Source: Streptococcus infantarius subsp. infantarius ATCC BAA-102
GTDB taxonomy: Bacteria > Bacillota > Bacilli > Lactobacillales > Streptococcaceae
Length of the DNA: 64,000 nucleotides
Assembly (NCBI RefSeq): GCF_000154985.1
Contig: NZ_DS572694.1
Coordinates: 124,001 to 188,000, forward strand
Direction: 5' to 3'
Shown here: piece by piece, positions 31,904-41,509 of the stretch
Numbering within the stretch: position 1 is the stretch's first letter
How the letters are laid out: each line of letters starts with the position of its first letter
Translations under genes and position numbers: made by a program
The notes under the pieces: model-generated
Told to the model about the DNA's origin: nothing
The model's database searches: none
The model's input: the letters and a program-made list of their open reading frames with translations, nothing else

Positions 31904-32206
31904 TTATTGGATTGGATCATGAACAGTAACCAATTTTGTACTGTCTGTAAATGTCGCCTCAACCTGAATCATGGGAATCATTTCTGCAATACCTTCCATA
32001 CAATCTTCACGTGTAATGAGAGTTCTTGCCTCATCCATAAGCTGAGCTACCGTTTTTCCTTCACGCGCTCCTTCAACAACATAATCTGTAATCAAAGCAA
32101 CACATTCTGGATGGTTTAACTTAATTCCCTTATCTTTTCGCCGTTGAGCAATCATAGCCGCAAGGCTAATCATCATTTTTTCTTGTTCTCGCATTGTTAG
32201 TTGCAT
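31904..32206 (-). CDS. ureA: Urease gamma subunit UreA
   Basis: The 100-residue gamma subunit, [18 protein letters not shown] at the start, [22 protein letters not shown] and [18 protein letters not shown] at the end. Length and order are standard. AAGGAGG-type ribosome site precedes the ATG. Confidence 0.97.
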   Translation of the reverse strand: MQLTMREQEKMMISLAAMIAQRRKDKGIKLNHPECVALITDYVVEGAREGKTVAQLMDEARTLITREDCMEGIAEMIPMIQVEATFTDSTKLVTVHDPIQ

Positions 32207-32322
32207 CTTTTTCCTCCTTATAATTATTGTTGAATAGAACCGATTTTAGACAAGCTGACAAAATCAGACAGCAGTAAGTAGGGCCAGCCAAAGTCAACAA
32301 TGTAGCAAATCAGTTTCAAATC

Positions 32323-32841
32323 CTACCATTTACCAATTAACATTAAAAATCCCGGTATCCAAGCTGTGACAATTCCTTCAAATATAGCTAAGTAAGGAAC
32401 GAATTTCCCGAGATTTTTTTTCAAATTAATCTCAATAAAAGCTGTTAACCAGAGGCCGCCCCAAAGCCACCAGATAATTCCATATAAAGCATTGCCGCCA
32501 TAACCAGATATTAAGCAAAGCAAACCAGCAGGAATAGAATTAAGAGCCACAAACAAACTGAACCAACCATATAGGCGTTGGTCAAAGTCAAAAATCGTGT
32601 TGATGGCTGTATAAAGGTAGGTAAAGGCAAATAAGAGTCCCGTCGCACTGCCATAAAACCATTCGGCACTTTGTCCTGTCGCATTTCCATAAGCAATGGC
32701 AATAAGATTTAAAATCAGCCCCAGAGCACCTGTAAAGATATTCATAACAACATTTGATTTATCGGAAATACCTTCCAAACGATAGAGACCGTTACTCATT
32801 AAGACCATGCCGACATACAAAAGAATAACACCAAGCATCAT
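32323..32841 (-). CDS. ureI: Acid-activated urea channel UreI (AmiS/UreI family)
   Basis: A 172-residue integral membrane protein with six segments. It has the family parts VGMVLMSNGLYRL, GSATGLLFAFTYLYTAIN, WFSLFVALNSIPAG and WLWGGLWLTAFIE. UreI lets urea enter, in some species only at low pH. It is the first gene of the ure operon, as in the salivarius group, so the operon is ureI-A-B-C-E-F-G-D-M-Q-O. Confidence 0.94.
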   Translation of the reverse strand: MMLGVILLYVGMVLMSNGLYRLEGISDKSNVVMNIFTGALGLILNLIAIAYGNATGQSAEWFYGSATGLLFAFTYLYTAINTIFDFDQRLYGWFSLFVALNSIPAGLLCLISGYGGNALYGIIWWLWGGLWLTAFIEINLKKNLGKFVPYLAIFEGIVTAWIPGFLMLIGKW

Positions 32842-33343
32842 AAGTTCCTCCTTTTTAATAGTTATTATCTTACTACTTCAAAAATAGAAAATCAAGCAAT
32901 TTTTTGAATTTTTTGAATTTTTTTAATATTTCATGAAAACTATGTTAGGTTTTCTAACATAGTTTTTGCTATATTCTTTTCCAGCCAAAAAGCAAGAAGA
33001 AAGACACAAGTTATCTTCTTGGTATGAAGAAGGCATTGAATTATAAATACCCGTAATTCAGAATATAGTCTAATAAGATAACAAACAACAAATAGGGTGG
33101 CAAAGAGATAAAGAAAAACTATATATGATTGCAATCGTATCGAGGAGATATGCTCACACATGACTTGTCGAATGAATGGGAGTACCCAAATTAATTGTCT
33201 TAACCAATATTTAAAGCGACTTCTTTCAAGGATTCAGCCACAAGAAAATAGTTGCAGGTTCTATAAAAGTATCGTTGCGATTTGATTCCTAACTCATCTA
33301 AAAAATAAAAAAATAAAAACAGTTTTTTCACTATTCTATATTT
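32842..33343. other. ure promoter region and non-coding stretch
   Basis: Minus-strand promoter: TTGATT (32890-32895), 17-bp spacer, TAAGAT (32867-32872), with an AGGAGG site before ureI. Upstream are three repeats of AATTTTTTG (near 32898-32925), A/T-rich like a CodY target but not a clear match. A perfect 11-bp inverted repeat (AACTATGTTAG/CTAACATAGTT) lies at 32939-32964 with T on both sides, a possible two-way terminator. The remaining bases to 33343 show no recognisable gene on either strand. Confidence 0.55.
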
Positions 33344-33370
33344 TTGAAAATAAGACTTTTATGCTATAAT
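33344..33370 (+). promoter_or_regulatory. Promoter for the phage adaptor-like/Fic gene pair
   Basis: TTGAAA (33344) and an extended -10 TGCTATAAT (TATAAT at 33365-33370), 15-bp spacer. AAGGAG follows at 33400. Confidence 0.5.
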
Positions 33371-33417
33371 GTTTCCTAAAATACCACTTATATTTTTTGA
33401 AAGGAGAAACGCAAGGA

Positions 33418-33783
33418 ATGATTAAAAAGAAATCTTTTAAAAATAATTCCACTCATAACGGAACTTTAAGAACTTCAGTCACCTTTAAACACCCCTCATT
33501 GTCTGACGATGTTTTTGAAAGTATTCAATTACAAGATGAAGGATACACTTGTTGGGCTGAAATTTCAGATGCAGAACAACGGGATTATAACTTGCTGCGC
33601 GAAACAAATTCACAAGAAACACTCACGTTGAAAATTCGTGACCCATTAAGTACATTTCAACCTAAAAATTCAGATGTAGTAATCGTAAACGACCAAAGAC
33701 ATAATAATGAGTTGTGGAATGTTATAAACATCAAACCAGATTTTTATAATCGGAAATTTTTAACCGTTACCTTAGCAAAATAA
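33418..33783 (+). CDS. Phage head-tail adaptor-like protein
   Basis: A 121-residue beta-rich protein (start ATG 33418; an in-frame TTG at 33397 overlaps the ribosome site). Its shape, GTLRTSVTFKH...WAEISDAEQRDYNL...ETLTLKIRDP...VVIVNDQRHN...LWNVINIKPDFYNRKFLTVTLAK, resembles the head-tail joining proteins (phage head closure) of Siphoviridae, with the typical W-A-E and final LTVxLAK strand. No other phage structural genes are present, so it is an isolated remnant or a domesticated cargo gene. It is 41 bases from the Fic gene. The family call is moderate. Confidence 0.5.
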   Translation: MIKKKSFKNNSTHNGTLRTSVTFKHPSLSDDVFESIQLQDEGYTCWAEISDAEQRDYNLLRETNSQETLTLKIRDPLSTFQPKNSDVVIVNDQRHNNELWNVINIKPDFYNRKFLTVTLAK

Positions 33784-33824
33784 AAACAGTAAAAACGGTT
33801 ATATAAAATAACGGAGTTCACAAC

Positions 33825-34496
33825 ATGACATATACGCAAGATTATTTAGATGATGTTTTAGTAAGAATCGCTTATCATTCAAGCGGTATCGAAGGGAACA
33901 CTATTTCACTACCTGAGACAGTCAGCATCATCTTAGAAAGTAGTTTGCCAACAAGTAGAAAAAGCATTAGGGAATTTTATGAGATTGAAAATCATAAGCA
34001 AGCCTTTTCCTATATTCTTGACCTATTAGGGAATGAACAATCATTAAAAATAGGGCAAATTCAAGATATACACGCGCTATTAGTGGACCGCCTACAACAT
34101 GACCGCGGACAGTTTAAAAGCCAGCAAAATGCTATTATAGGAGCGGAGTTTAAGACCACAACCCCTACAGAAACCCCTATACTAATGCGCCAATGGGTGG
34201 AAAATACCGCCTATAGATTAGACATTGCCACTAGCGAACGCGAAAAGCTAGAAACGTTAGCTGATACGCATATACAATTTGAACGTATTCACCCCTTTTC
34301 AGATGATAACGGACGGACAGGGAGATTAGTTTTAATGTATTTAGCTATGAAATATTTAAAAGCCCCTGTTATTATCTCAAAAGATATTAGGGCAGACTAT
34401 ATGGAACTACTAGCCCAACAAGATATAACGGGACTTGCTAATGTGTTAGGAAAGTCTTTAGAGACTGAACGAGAACGAGTGCAATACTTCCAATAA
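33825..34496 (+). CDS. Fic-domain protein with built-in inhibitory helix (class II)
   Basis: A 223-residue Fic-fold protein; typical members attach AMP from ATP to Ser/Thr/Tyr of a target. The N-terminal inhibitory motif SSGIEGNT fits [S/T]xxxE[G/N]. The active-site loop is HPFSDDNGRTGR: the catalytic His is present, but the Gly of D/E-G-N-G-R is Asp. ATG 33825 follows GGAG. It lies inside the island next to a phage-like gene, as many Fic genes in mobile elements do. Target unknown. Confidence 0.85.
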   Translation: MTYTQDYLDDVLVRIAYHSSGIEGNTISLPETVSIILESSLPTSRKSIREFYEIENHKQAFSYILDLLGNEQSLKIGQIQDIHALLVDRLQHDRGQFKSQQNAIIGAEFKTTTPTETPILMRQWVENTAYRLDIATSEREKLETLADTHIQFERIHPFSDDNGRTGRLVLMYLAMKYLKAPVIISKDIRADYMELLAQQDITGLANVLGKSLETERERVQYFQ

Positions 34497-34826
34497 AAAA
34501 GAAGGTCTGGAAACCAACTTTTAATTATTCATATCACTGTATAAAAAATCATACTTTTTATTCTATCACTTGGGCGAGCAAACCTAAAATAAGTAACGTT
34601 TTTAGTAACGTTTGATGATAATTATATATAAATGTTGATTATACATTTTATCGCCATTACTATATTTACCAATGTTTTTTATCTATTGAAGGTTATCAAC
34701 ATATCAAGAGGGATAAAATACGGTTTCACAAAATAATAAACCGCATTTTACTACAGAAAAAACCAACTCTATTAAGAGCTGGTTTTTTTGTTATATAAAA
34801 GACGTTAACTTGAAAACTAACGTCTT
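34497..34826. other. Right end of the island, non-coding, with terminators and repeats
   Basis: This 330-base gap holds no gene I can support. It has AGTAACG at 34592 and 34604, mirroring the left end, then an AT-rich stretch, a hairpin AACCA-CTCT/AGAG-TGGTT with T-run (34760-34789) and a perfect hairpin AAAAGACGTTA/TAACGTCTTTT (34797-34829) that ends the minus-strand glucosaminidase gene. TGGTTTTTTTGTTAT at 34780 resembles the sequence after rpmE2. Confidence 0.5.
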
Positions 34827-35551
34827 TTAACTAATATATGCTATCCACGCTTCATCTTCTGCTAAGATGTCTTTACTTGTATATGATCCGCGGTACTTAT
34901 TCCAAACATGATTTGGGTCAGTTGTCTGTTCACTATTTGTCTGATTCTCTTCTTCAACAACGACAGGGTCATCATATGTTGTTAAACCGTACTGCTCAAT
35001 TAGTGCATTTAATTTATCAGCATATGCTGTATCTGTTGCATATCGACCTGTGAGTGCTGCTGTTGCATCCTGATAAGATGTGGTATTTGATTTCCAGGTA
35101 TCTGCATAAAGATCCCAACTTAACAAATTAGCATAATCATTAAGCGAATCTGACAAGCTATTATAGGAACGAAAATCTTGGTCGACCTCGTAAGTGTAGC
35201 CACTACCATCATCTTCCCATGTCTGCATGGTCACTGAATTGCCATTGTAAGCTCCCTTAATACCAAAAAATTATAATAAGGTTGCTGACTAAGTGCGGAT
35301 TGACCACTATTTGATTCTAAAACAGCTTGTGCAATCATCACTGAAGCATAAAGATTTCGTTCTTGACCAATTTGTCGAGCTATTTCACCAATACTTGCGA
35401 TAAAATCTGCCGTTGCAGTTGGCGAAACCTCACCAGACTCAGCAATCACTGCGTGAGCAGCGTGACGAAATGTGAGATTAATCCCAAGAGTAATGCAAGT
35501 AACTAAGGTCGAACAAGCTAAAAAGAATTTCGTAACTTGTTTTTCTTTCAC
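34827..35551 (-). pseudogene. GH73-type endo-beta-N-acetylglucosaminidase, split by a one-base deletion
   Basis: Two frames (35551-35231 and 35234-34827) join into one cell-wall hydrolase of the glucosaminidase domain family. The N-terminal half has a signal/anchor segment ([15 protein letters not shown]), then [26 protein letters not shown] (catalytic Glu in VLES) and QQPYYNF; the family continues FGIKGAYNG, but the A6 run at 35265-35270 is one base short, so the frame goes off. The second half has TWEDDGSGYTY and the helical end. The GTG at 35551 follows AGGAGG. It would act in wall turnover or daughter-cell separation. Confidence 0.8.
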
Positions 35552-35642
35552 GTGGCCTCCTAAAATGTAAGTGCTATCTTGTTTCAATTATAACAAAGAT
35601 TTCAAGGACTGACAACGTACGAAATTTCATCATCATACAATC

Positions 35643-35676
35643 AAAAAAGGTCTGAATCAAATGATTCAAACCTTTT
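35643..35676 (-). terminator. adcA terminator
   Basis: AAAAGGT-TGAATCA / TGATTCA-ACCTTTT hairpin right after the restored adcA stop. Confidence 0.75.
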
Positions 35677-35680
35677 AATC

Positions 35681-37191
35681 TTAATGAGCAACAAGATCTT
35701 GAGCAATTTCTTGACCTGATTTGCTTGCTGGGAAGTAAGTTGGCCAGTTATCCATTTCTTTTAGAATAGCTTTTTGGCTAGTGCTCCCCCAGAATAAGTG
35801 GAAATGCTCTGCTTTTGTTGATGAAATGTTGTGATCACTAAATTGAATGTACTTAAAGTCACCAGCATTATCATCTTTTGCTTCAAATAAGTAACGAACA
35901 CCACGATTCCTTTTTCGTATTTCAAAATTTTGTAACCTACATATTTGTAAATGTACTTGTGTTCTTCACCGTTTTGAACGAATGTAACAGTGTTTTTCTT
36001 ACCGTCAATAATGATTTTTTCAACATCAGTTTTGTAACCAGTTGTGTAATAATCTTTGACTTCTTGGGCTGTTTCTTCACCTTTTGAGGCATCTGCCTTA
36101 TATTCCCAAACCTCATCAAGTGTCCCATCAAGCAGATATGGGTAAACAGATTGCCATGTTCCTGACCAATCTGTTAGTTTACGGTCAGTGACGTCTTTAT
36201 CTTTAAAATAACCGTGCTGAACCGTTTTAGTATCGTCTGTTTCAGCCTTAATTTCTTTACCTTTAACGTCTGTTGTCAATCGCAAAGCTTTTAAGTTATC
36301 TTTCATCACAGTGAAGTAATCTTCGCCTGCTTTAATTTCTTTTGTCGTCAAACTTTCAAGCGGATTTAGCACAGCAGTTTTAACTCCAGCTTCGTCTGCT
36401 AAAGTTGCTGCAACTTTGCTTGAAGCATTTTCTTCAAAGTAAATGTATTTGATGTCGTATTTTTTGACATATTTTGTAAGGCTTGCTAGACGTTTGGCTG
36501 AAGGTTCAGATTCAGCTGATACACCAGTAATTGGAATTTGGTTCAAGCCGTAATCAAGTGCTAAGTATCCAAAAGCAGCGTGCTGAGTAACAAAACTTTT
36601 TTGCTTAGCATTTGATAAAGCATCTGAATACTTTTTATCTAAATCATTAAGCTTTTCAATGTAAGCTGCACTGTTAGTCTTAAAAGTTTCAGCTTTATCA
36701 GGATATTTCGCCACAAAAGCATCACGGATATTTTCAACCAATGTGACAGCACGTTTTGGTGATAACCAGACATGTGGGTCATACTCATGACTATGCCCTT
36801 CATGACCTTCTTCCTCTTCTTCAGCAGTGCCAGCCATCAAAAGCATATCACCAGTAGATTTGACAACAGTTAAATCATCAGAATTAATTGATTTTTGAAC
36901 TTTTTTAACCCATGTTTCCATGCTATCATCCATATAAACAAACATGTCAGCATCAGAAATCGTTGCGACATTTTTTGTAGATGGTTCAAAATCATGTGGC
37001 TCAGTTCCTGCTTTAATCAGCATCGACACATCGGCTGAATCTCCTGTGACAGCTTTGGTGAACTCATAGACAGGATAAAAAGTTGTCACAACTTTAATCT
37101 TGTCATCTGCTGAAACTTCCTTGATATGGCTAACTTGCCATGCAAACAAAAGTGCAAGTAAATTTATGAACAAAAGAAATTTCTTCTTCAT
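35681..37191 (-). pseudogene. adcA: AdcA, zinc-binding protein with ZinT domain, frameshifted near the C-terminus
   Basis: AdcA captures Zn2+ for the AdcBC importer. The N-terminal cluster A-I domain has zinc ligands TEPHDFEP, DPHVWLSP, TQHAAFGYL and IYFEENASS plus a His-rich loop EEEEEGHEGHSHEYDPH. The C-terminal third is the ZinT domain (QHGYFKDKDVTDRKLTDW SGTWQS). The reading frame drifts at GGAATCG (35905-35911): adding one A restores GNRGVRYLFEA..., AEHFHLFWG and a stop at 35681. The signal peptide lacks a lipobox Cys and ends VSADDK. Its promoter carries two AdcR-type palindromes. Confidence 0.88.
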
Positions 37192-37205
37192 GATGGCTCC
37201 TTTTC

Positions 37206-37265
37206 TTAACTAGTTAAGTTAATAGTTTACCAGTAAAGTATATCTAAACTTTTAGTTTTTTGCAA
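37206..37265 (-). promoter_or_regulatory. adcA promoter with two AdcR operators
   Basis: TTGCAA (37260-37265), 17 bp, TATACT (37237-37242). TTAACTAGTTAA (37206-37217) is a perfect match to the AdcR consensus TTAACNRGTTAA, and TTTACCAGTAAA (37226-37237) is a near match at the start site. Zinc-loaded AdcR bound here should repress adcA. Confidence 0.85.
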
Positions 37266-37285
37266 GCATTTTTTGCTTAAAAAAT

Positions 37286-37314
37286 AAAAATCCCTTGAAA
37301 AACTTCAAGGGATT
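37286..37314 (-). terminator. pepD terminator
   Basis: ATCCCTTGAA / TTCAAGGGAT hairpin with TTTTTA after it on the minus strand. Confidence 0.8.
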
Positions 37315-37320
37315 GAACGA

Positions 37321-38718
37321 TTAGTCACTTACTGAGAAACGGTTTGTCATGAGATTGCTTGCATCAAAAAGAATTTTATTCAAAAGATTTTGAGTTTCTT
37401 CTTGGATGTAATCACTCATAGCTTGGTTTTCAGCATCGAAATCGACACTTTCACCATTTGCCAAAGCACAATCAACACGTTTGATGCGTGCATGTCCTGC
37501 TGCCATTGTTTTTTCAACATAGGCTTCAATATCACCTTCGTGTTGGTGGAAATGTGGATCAGCAATCGCAGCAATCAAGCGGTTTGCCCAGTAGAATGAA
37601 TCTGTTGAAACATTTTCGCCAGTATTTGCAAAATATTCTGGTGTTGTAGAAATTTGAGTAAAGAATGGCACCATTGTTCCAAAAGGCATTGAGCCATATG
37701 CCAACCATTGGATACCTGTTGTGTCGTGTGGTTGATCTGGACGCAATTGAAGAATAGCTGTTTGGCTTGTGCGGTTGATACCGATTGTACGGAAGGTACG
37801 TTGGCTAACAGCATCACCTTCTGGTCCATATGGGTCAAATTCAGTATCTTGATAATGATTGCTCAAGACATATTTCACATCTTCGACAGTAATTTTGCGG
37901 TATGGTTTTTGTGCCCATGGGATAAAGAAACTGCGTGGGTCTTGTTTGATTTCTGGATTCAAGAAACGTTGCATTGCCCAAGCACGTGGAGTGTTATAAT
38001 GACGGTCTTTATCACGTTGACTACCAAAGGCATAACGAGGATTGAAATGTTCGTTTGAATAAGTCAAATCCAAGTTATTATCATCAATAAAGTCACGCAA
38101 ATCGCTTGAACACATGTAGTCATCTGGGTTATTAAATTCAAAGTGGTCAATTCCAAGTTGGTTAGGATTTGTCACGTAGCAATCATCTGGCACACGGCGA
38201 GCAATCCAGTGGTGACCACCGACTGTTTCCAACCACCAAATTTCATCAACGTCTGAAATAGCAACACCATTTGATTCATAAGTACCGTATTCTTCAAGAA
38301 TCGCACCAAGACGTTTTACACCTTCACGCGCTGTACGGACATATGGAAGCACCAATGTTAACATATCTTCTTCACTGATACCTGATTCAACGAGCGGATC
38401 AGCACCCAAAACACGCGCATTTGTTGTGATTGTTTCTGTCTCGCTCATCGCAACATTAGCTTCGTTGATACCTGCTTCACCCCAAATACCATCTTTACGC
38501 AAAGCATCAGGCACTGAAGTGTAGCGCATTGGATTGTCTGGCAAATCGATTTCAAATGAAGATAAAACTGATTTATAGTGACGTGGTTGGTCTTCTGGAT
38601 TAACCACGATAAATTGTTTCGGTGTAAAATCACCACTTTGTGAATCTTCTGTACGGGCAATCATTGTTGAGCCATCATAAGACGCTTTTTTGCCGACGAG
38701 AATTGTAGTACATGCCAT
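37321..38718 (-). CDS. pepD: C69-family dipeptidase
   Basis: A 465-residue N-terminal-nucleophile peptidase. The sequence begins [17 protein letters not shown]; Cys3 is the catalytic nucleophile exposed by removal of the first residues. Other family parts: [43 protein letters not shown] and [14 protein letters not shown]. No signal peptide, so it acts in the cytoplasm on dipeptides. It has its own terminator. Whether it is PepDA or PepDB cannot be told. Confidence 0.93.
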   Translation of the reverse strand: MACTTILVGKKASYDGSTMIARTEDSQSGDFTPKQFIVVNPEDQPRHYKSVLSSFEIDLPDNPMRYTSVPDALRKDGIWGEAGINEANVAMSETETITTNARVLGADPLVESGISEEDMLTLVLPYVRTAREGVKRLGAILEEYGTYESNGVAISDVDEIWWLETVGGHHWIARRVPDDCYVTNPNQLGIDHFEFNNPDDYMCSSDLRDFIDDNNLDLTYSNEHFNPRYAFGSQRDKDRHYNTPRAWAMQRFLNPEIKQDPRSFFIPWAQKPYRKITVEDVKYVLSNHYQDTEFDPYGPEGDAVSQRTFRTIGINRTSQTAILQLRPDQPHDTTGIQWLAYGSMPFGTMVPFFTQISTTPEYFANTGENVSTDSFYWANRLIAAIADPHFHQHEGDIEAYVEKTMAAGHARIKRVDCALANGESVDFDAENQAMSDYIQEETQNLLNKILFDASNLMTNRFSVSD

Positions 38719-38736
38719 AGCAAATATTCCTTCTTT

Positions 38737-39648
38737 CTATAATTCATTTGCAATTTTATTGATTTTGCGAAGTCGGTGGTTAACGCCACTCTTCGTTAGG
38801 GTGCCTTCCAAGTGGTCAGCAATCTGCTGGATTGAGTAGTCTGGGTTCTCAACACGGATTTTTGCAACTTGCTGAAGCTCGATTGGAAGTGTTTCAAGAC
38901 CAATAGTATCCATGATTTTGATGATGTTATTGATTGTCTTCATGCTGGCTGTTACTGTCTTTACGATATTAGCAGTCTCAGCATTATTAGCACGATTGAC
39001 ATCATTACGTGTCTCACGCATAATCTTGACTTCCTCAAAAATCTCTTTACATTCCATGGCACCAATGACAATCAAGAAATCCATGATATCCTCAGCTTTT
39101 TGAAGATAGGTCACTGCACCATTTTTATGCTCAATAACCTTGGCATCAAGGATAAATTTTCGCATCAAGTTAGCCAAATCTTCGGCGTGGTCCTGATAAA
39201 CAGAAAAAATCTCTAGCTGATATTTCCCTGATTCAGGGTCACGAATAGTTCCCGTTGCAAGAAAGGCTCCGCGCAAATAAGCACGTCCCTTGTCGTCATC
39301 ATCTAAAATCGTTGGGGTAATCCCCATCTCAATACCAAAGAATGAGTCTGCCAACTGCAAGTCTGTCAAAATTTCTCTGACATTCTCAGCAACAAAAACG
39401 TTATAAACACGATTCTTACGGAGATTTGTCTTTTGGTGATATTTGATTTCAGGTTGAACATGATAAATGGTTTCAATCAACTCGTAAATATGACGAGCAA
39501 CTTTGGCATTTTCGGTTGTGATAGACAAGGTCAAACCTGAAGAAGTTAATCCCAAACTTCCTGACATTTTGATAATCGCTGACAACTCGCTCTTATCAAA
39601 TCGCGATAAATTCAACAATTCTTCTTTAACTTTTACTGTAAAACTCAT
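38737..39648 (-). CDS. whiA: WhiA, sporulation/cell-division DNA-binding regulator
   Basis: A 303-residue WhiA: an N-terminal LAGLIDADG-like domain ([20 protein letters not shown]) without nuclease residues, and a C-terminal helix-turn-helix [26 protein letters not shown]. In Firmicutes it affects cell division and chromosome segregation. It overlaps yvcK by 4 bases in the conserved rapZ-yvcK-whiA unit. Confidence 0.95.
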   Translation of the reverse strand: MSFTVKVKEELLNLSRFDKSELSAIIKMSGSLGLTSSGLTLSITTENAKVARHIYELIETIYHVQPEIKYHQKTNLRKNRVYNVFVAENVREILTDLQLADSFFGIEMGITPTILDDDDKGRAYLRGAFLATGTIRDPESGKYQLEIFSVYQDHAEDLANLMRKFILDAKVIEHKNGAVTYLQKAEDIMDFLIVIGAMECKEIFEEVKIMRETRNDVNRANNAETANIVKTVTASMKTINNIIKIMDTIGLETLPIELQQVAKIRVENPDYSIQQIADHLEGTLTKSGVNHRLRKINKIANEL

Positions 39649-40622
39649 CGCTTCTTAATCCTCACAAGGTCCATTAATTCTTGAACGACATAGTCGCCAT
39701 TGTGAAAAGCTCCGCCATTTTCCAAACGAAGAAAATCTGATGAAATCACGCGCTTAACTTGCTTACGAAGTCCCGCAAAATCATGCTCAACTTGAACCAA
39801 ATATTCGTCAAACTTATTGTAATCCATGTAATCTTGCGGCACTTTTTCGATGTTGACAAGAACGGTATCAATCACGTTTTCACCGAGATGTCGATTAAGC
39901 ACTTCAACGTGATTAGCATCTGTGAAATGCTCGGTCTCGCCGTACTGTGTCATGATGTTACAAACATAAGCAACCTCAGCATCCGTTTCAATTAAAGCTT
40001 GCTTGATTTCTGGAATCACTAGATTTGGCAAAATTGATGTAAATAAAGAACCAGGTCCAAGCACAATCATGTCGCTATTCATAATAGCATTGACGACTTT
40101 ACGACTGGCTGTTGGCTCTTCATTGTTATAAGTATTGGTGACGTAGACATGGTCAATCATGCCTTTGTAATCAGCAATATGACTTTCTCCTGCCACCTCA
40201 TGACCATCTTTAAAAACAGCATGCAAGGTTAATGGATTTTCACTTGCTGGGTAAATTTTCCCAGTAACGTGAAAAAATTTTGTCAAAATCTGCATAGCGC
40301 TGTAAGTAGAGCCTTCCATTTCAGCGATTCCTGAAATAATAAGGTTTCCAAGAGGGTGGCCAGCAAGCGGACCATCTCCTTCAGCAAAACGATATTGAAA
40401 GACTTTTTCGTAAAACTTAGGCATATCACTCATAGCCACGAGGACATTCCTAAGGTCTCCTGGTGGTGTCAATTGCATGACCGAACGCAAAGCTCCTGAA
40501 CTACCGCCATCATCAGCGACCGTTACGATGGCTGTAATATCGACTTCTTCATGCCTTAAACTATTTAAAATAACAGGAATTCCTGTTCCTCCACCGATAA
40601 CGGTAATTCTAGGTTTTCTCAT
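39645..40622 (-). CDS. yvcK: YvcK, gluconeogenesis/morphology factor (CofD-like)
   Basis: A 325-residue CofD-fold protein with [44 protein letters not shown] and [14 protein letters not shown]. YvcK binds UDP-sugars and links carbon status to wall growth; it is not the lactyl transferase of F420 synthesis. It overlaps rapZ and whiA by 4 bases each. Confidence 0.94.
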   Translation of the reverse strand: MRKPRITVIGGGTGIPVILNSLRHEEVDITAIVTVADDGGSSGALRSVMQLTPPGDLRNVLVAMSDMPKFYEKVFQYRFAEGDGPLAGHPLGNLIISGIAEMEGSTYSAMQILTKFFHVTGKIYPASENPLTLHAVFKDGHEVAGESHIADYKGMIDHVYVTNTYNNEEPTASRKVVNAIMNSDMIVLGPGSLFTSILPNLVIPEIKQALIETDAEVAYVCNIMTQYGETEHFTDANHVEVLNRHLGENVIDTVLVNIEKVPQDYMDYNKFDEYLVQVEHDFAGLRKQVKRVISSDFLRLENGGAFHNGDYVVQELMDLVRIKKR

Positions 40623-41509
40623 GAACGGTTCACAGTCTCCTTGCGACGATTTTTATCACGATGAGTTTCATTAACCACCCAATCCGCTTTAAGGTCTTCA
40701 GCCAAGCGATGAGCAAAGGCAACACTTCGGTGTTGACCACCTGTACACCCAATAGCAATGGTCAATACAGATTTTCCTTCTTTTTTGTAGCCTGGCAAAA
40801 TAGGTTTAATGAGATCAATCAAATGTTGGTAGAAATCTTCTGATTCCTCATGATTCATGACATAATCATAAACATCTTTTTCCAGACCTGTTTGATTGCG
40901 AAGTTCTGGTTTGTAGTATGGATTTGGCAAGAAACGTACGTCAAATACCAAGTCTGCATCGAGTGGCAAACCATATTTAAAGCCAAAACTCATAACCTCA
41001 ATACGGAAAGATACTTGATTTTCATCACTTGAAAATTGTTCAGAAATAGTTTTACGCAATTGACGTGGTGTCAATTCTGTCGTATCAACAACATTCTGAC
41101 TCAAGTTTTTCAAAGGTGCCAAGAGTTCACGTTCTAACTTGATACCATCCAAAATACGACCATCAGCAGCTAATGGATGACTACGACGTGTTTCTTTGTA
41201 ACGTGCCACAAGCTCACCATCTGTAGCATCCAAGAATAAAATCTTGAAATCAATTTTCGGATTAGAATCAATTTTATCAAGGACTGAATTAATTTCATTG
41301 AAAAAGAGACGACTGCGCATGTCAACAACAAGAGCAACACGATTATTGTCACTTGTTTTTTCAACTAATTCAATAAATTTTGGCACCAAAGTCGGTGGCA
41401 TGTTATCGATGGTAAAATACCCTAAATCTTCAAAGGATTGAATAGCGACTGTTTTACCAGCACCGCTCATCCCAGTTACAATAACTAAGTTAATCTCTTT
41501 ATCAGGCAT
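40619..41509 (-). CDS. rapZ: RapZ/YvcJ nucleotide-binding protein
   Basis: A 296-residue P-loop protein: Walker [50 protein letters not shown], and the C-terminal [19 protein letters not shown]. In E. coli RapZ is an RNA adaptor for GlmZ; in Gram-positives (YvcJ) it binds ATP and GTP and its role is less clear. It overlaps the DUF1003 frame by 8 bases at the 5' end. Confidence 0.94.
   Translation of the reverse strand: MPDKEINLVIVTGMSGAGKTVAIQSFEDLGYFTIDNMPPTLVPKFIELVEKTSDNNRVALVVDMRSRLFFNEINSVLDKIDSNPKIDFKILFLDATDGELVARYKETRRSHPLAADGRILDGIKLERELLAPLKNLSQNVVDTTELTPRQLRKTISEQFSSDENQVSFRIEVMSFGFKYGLPLDADLVFDVRFLPNPYYKPELRNQTGLEKDVYDYVMNHEESEDFYQHLIDLIKPILPGYKKEGKSVLTIAIGCTGGQHRSVAFAHRLAEDLKADWVVNETHRDKNRRKETVNRS

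Noticed and set aside
32940-33161. A 73-codon minus-strand frame upstream of ureI
   Set aside because: No ribosome site, includes an inverted repeat, low-complexity hydrophobic composition and no family resemblance.
33161-33286. A 41-codon plus-strand frame (MTCRMNGSTQINC...)
   Set aside because: Short, unusual residue use, no recognisable relatives or promoter of its own; possibly a degraded gene but not supportable.
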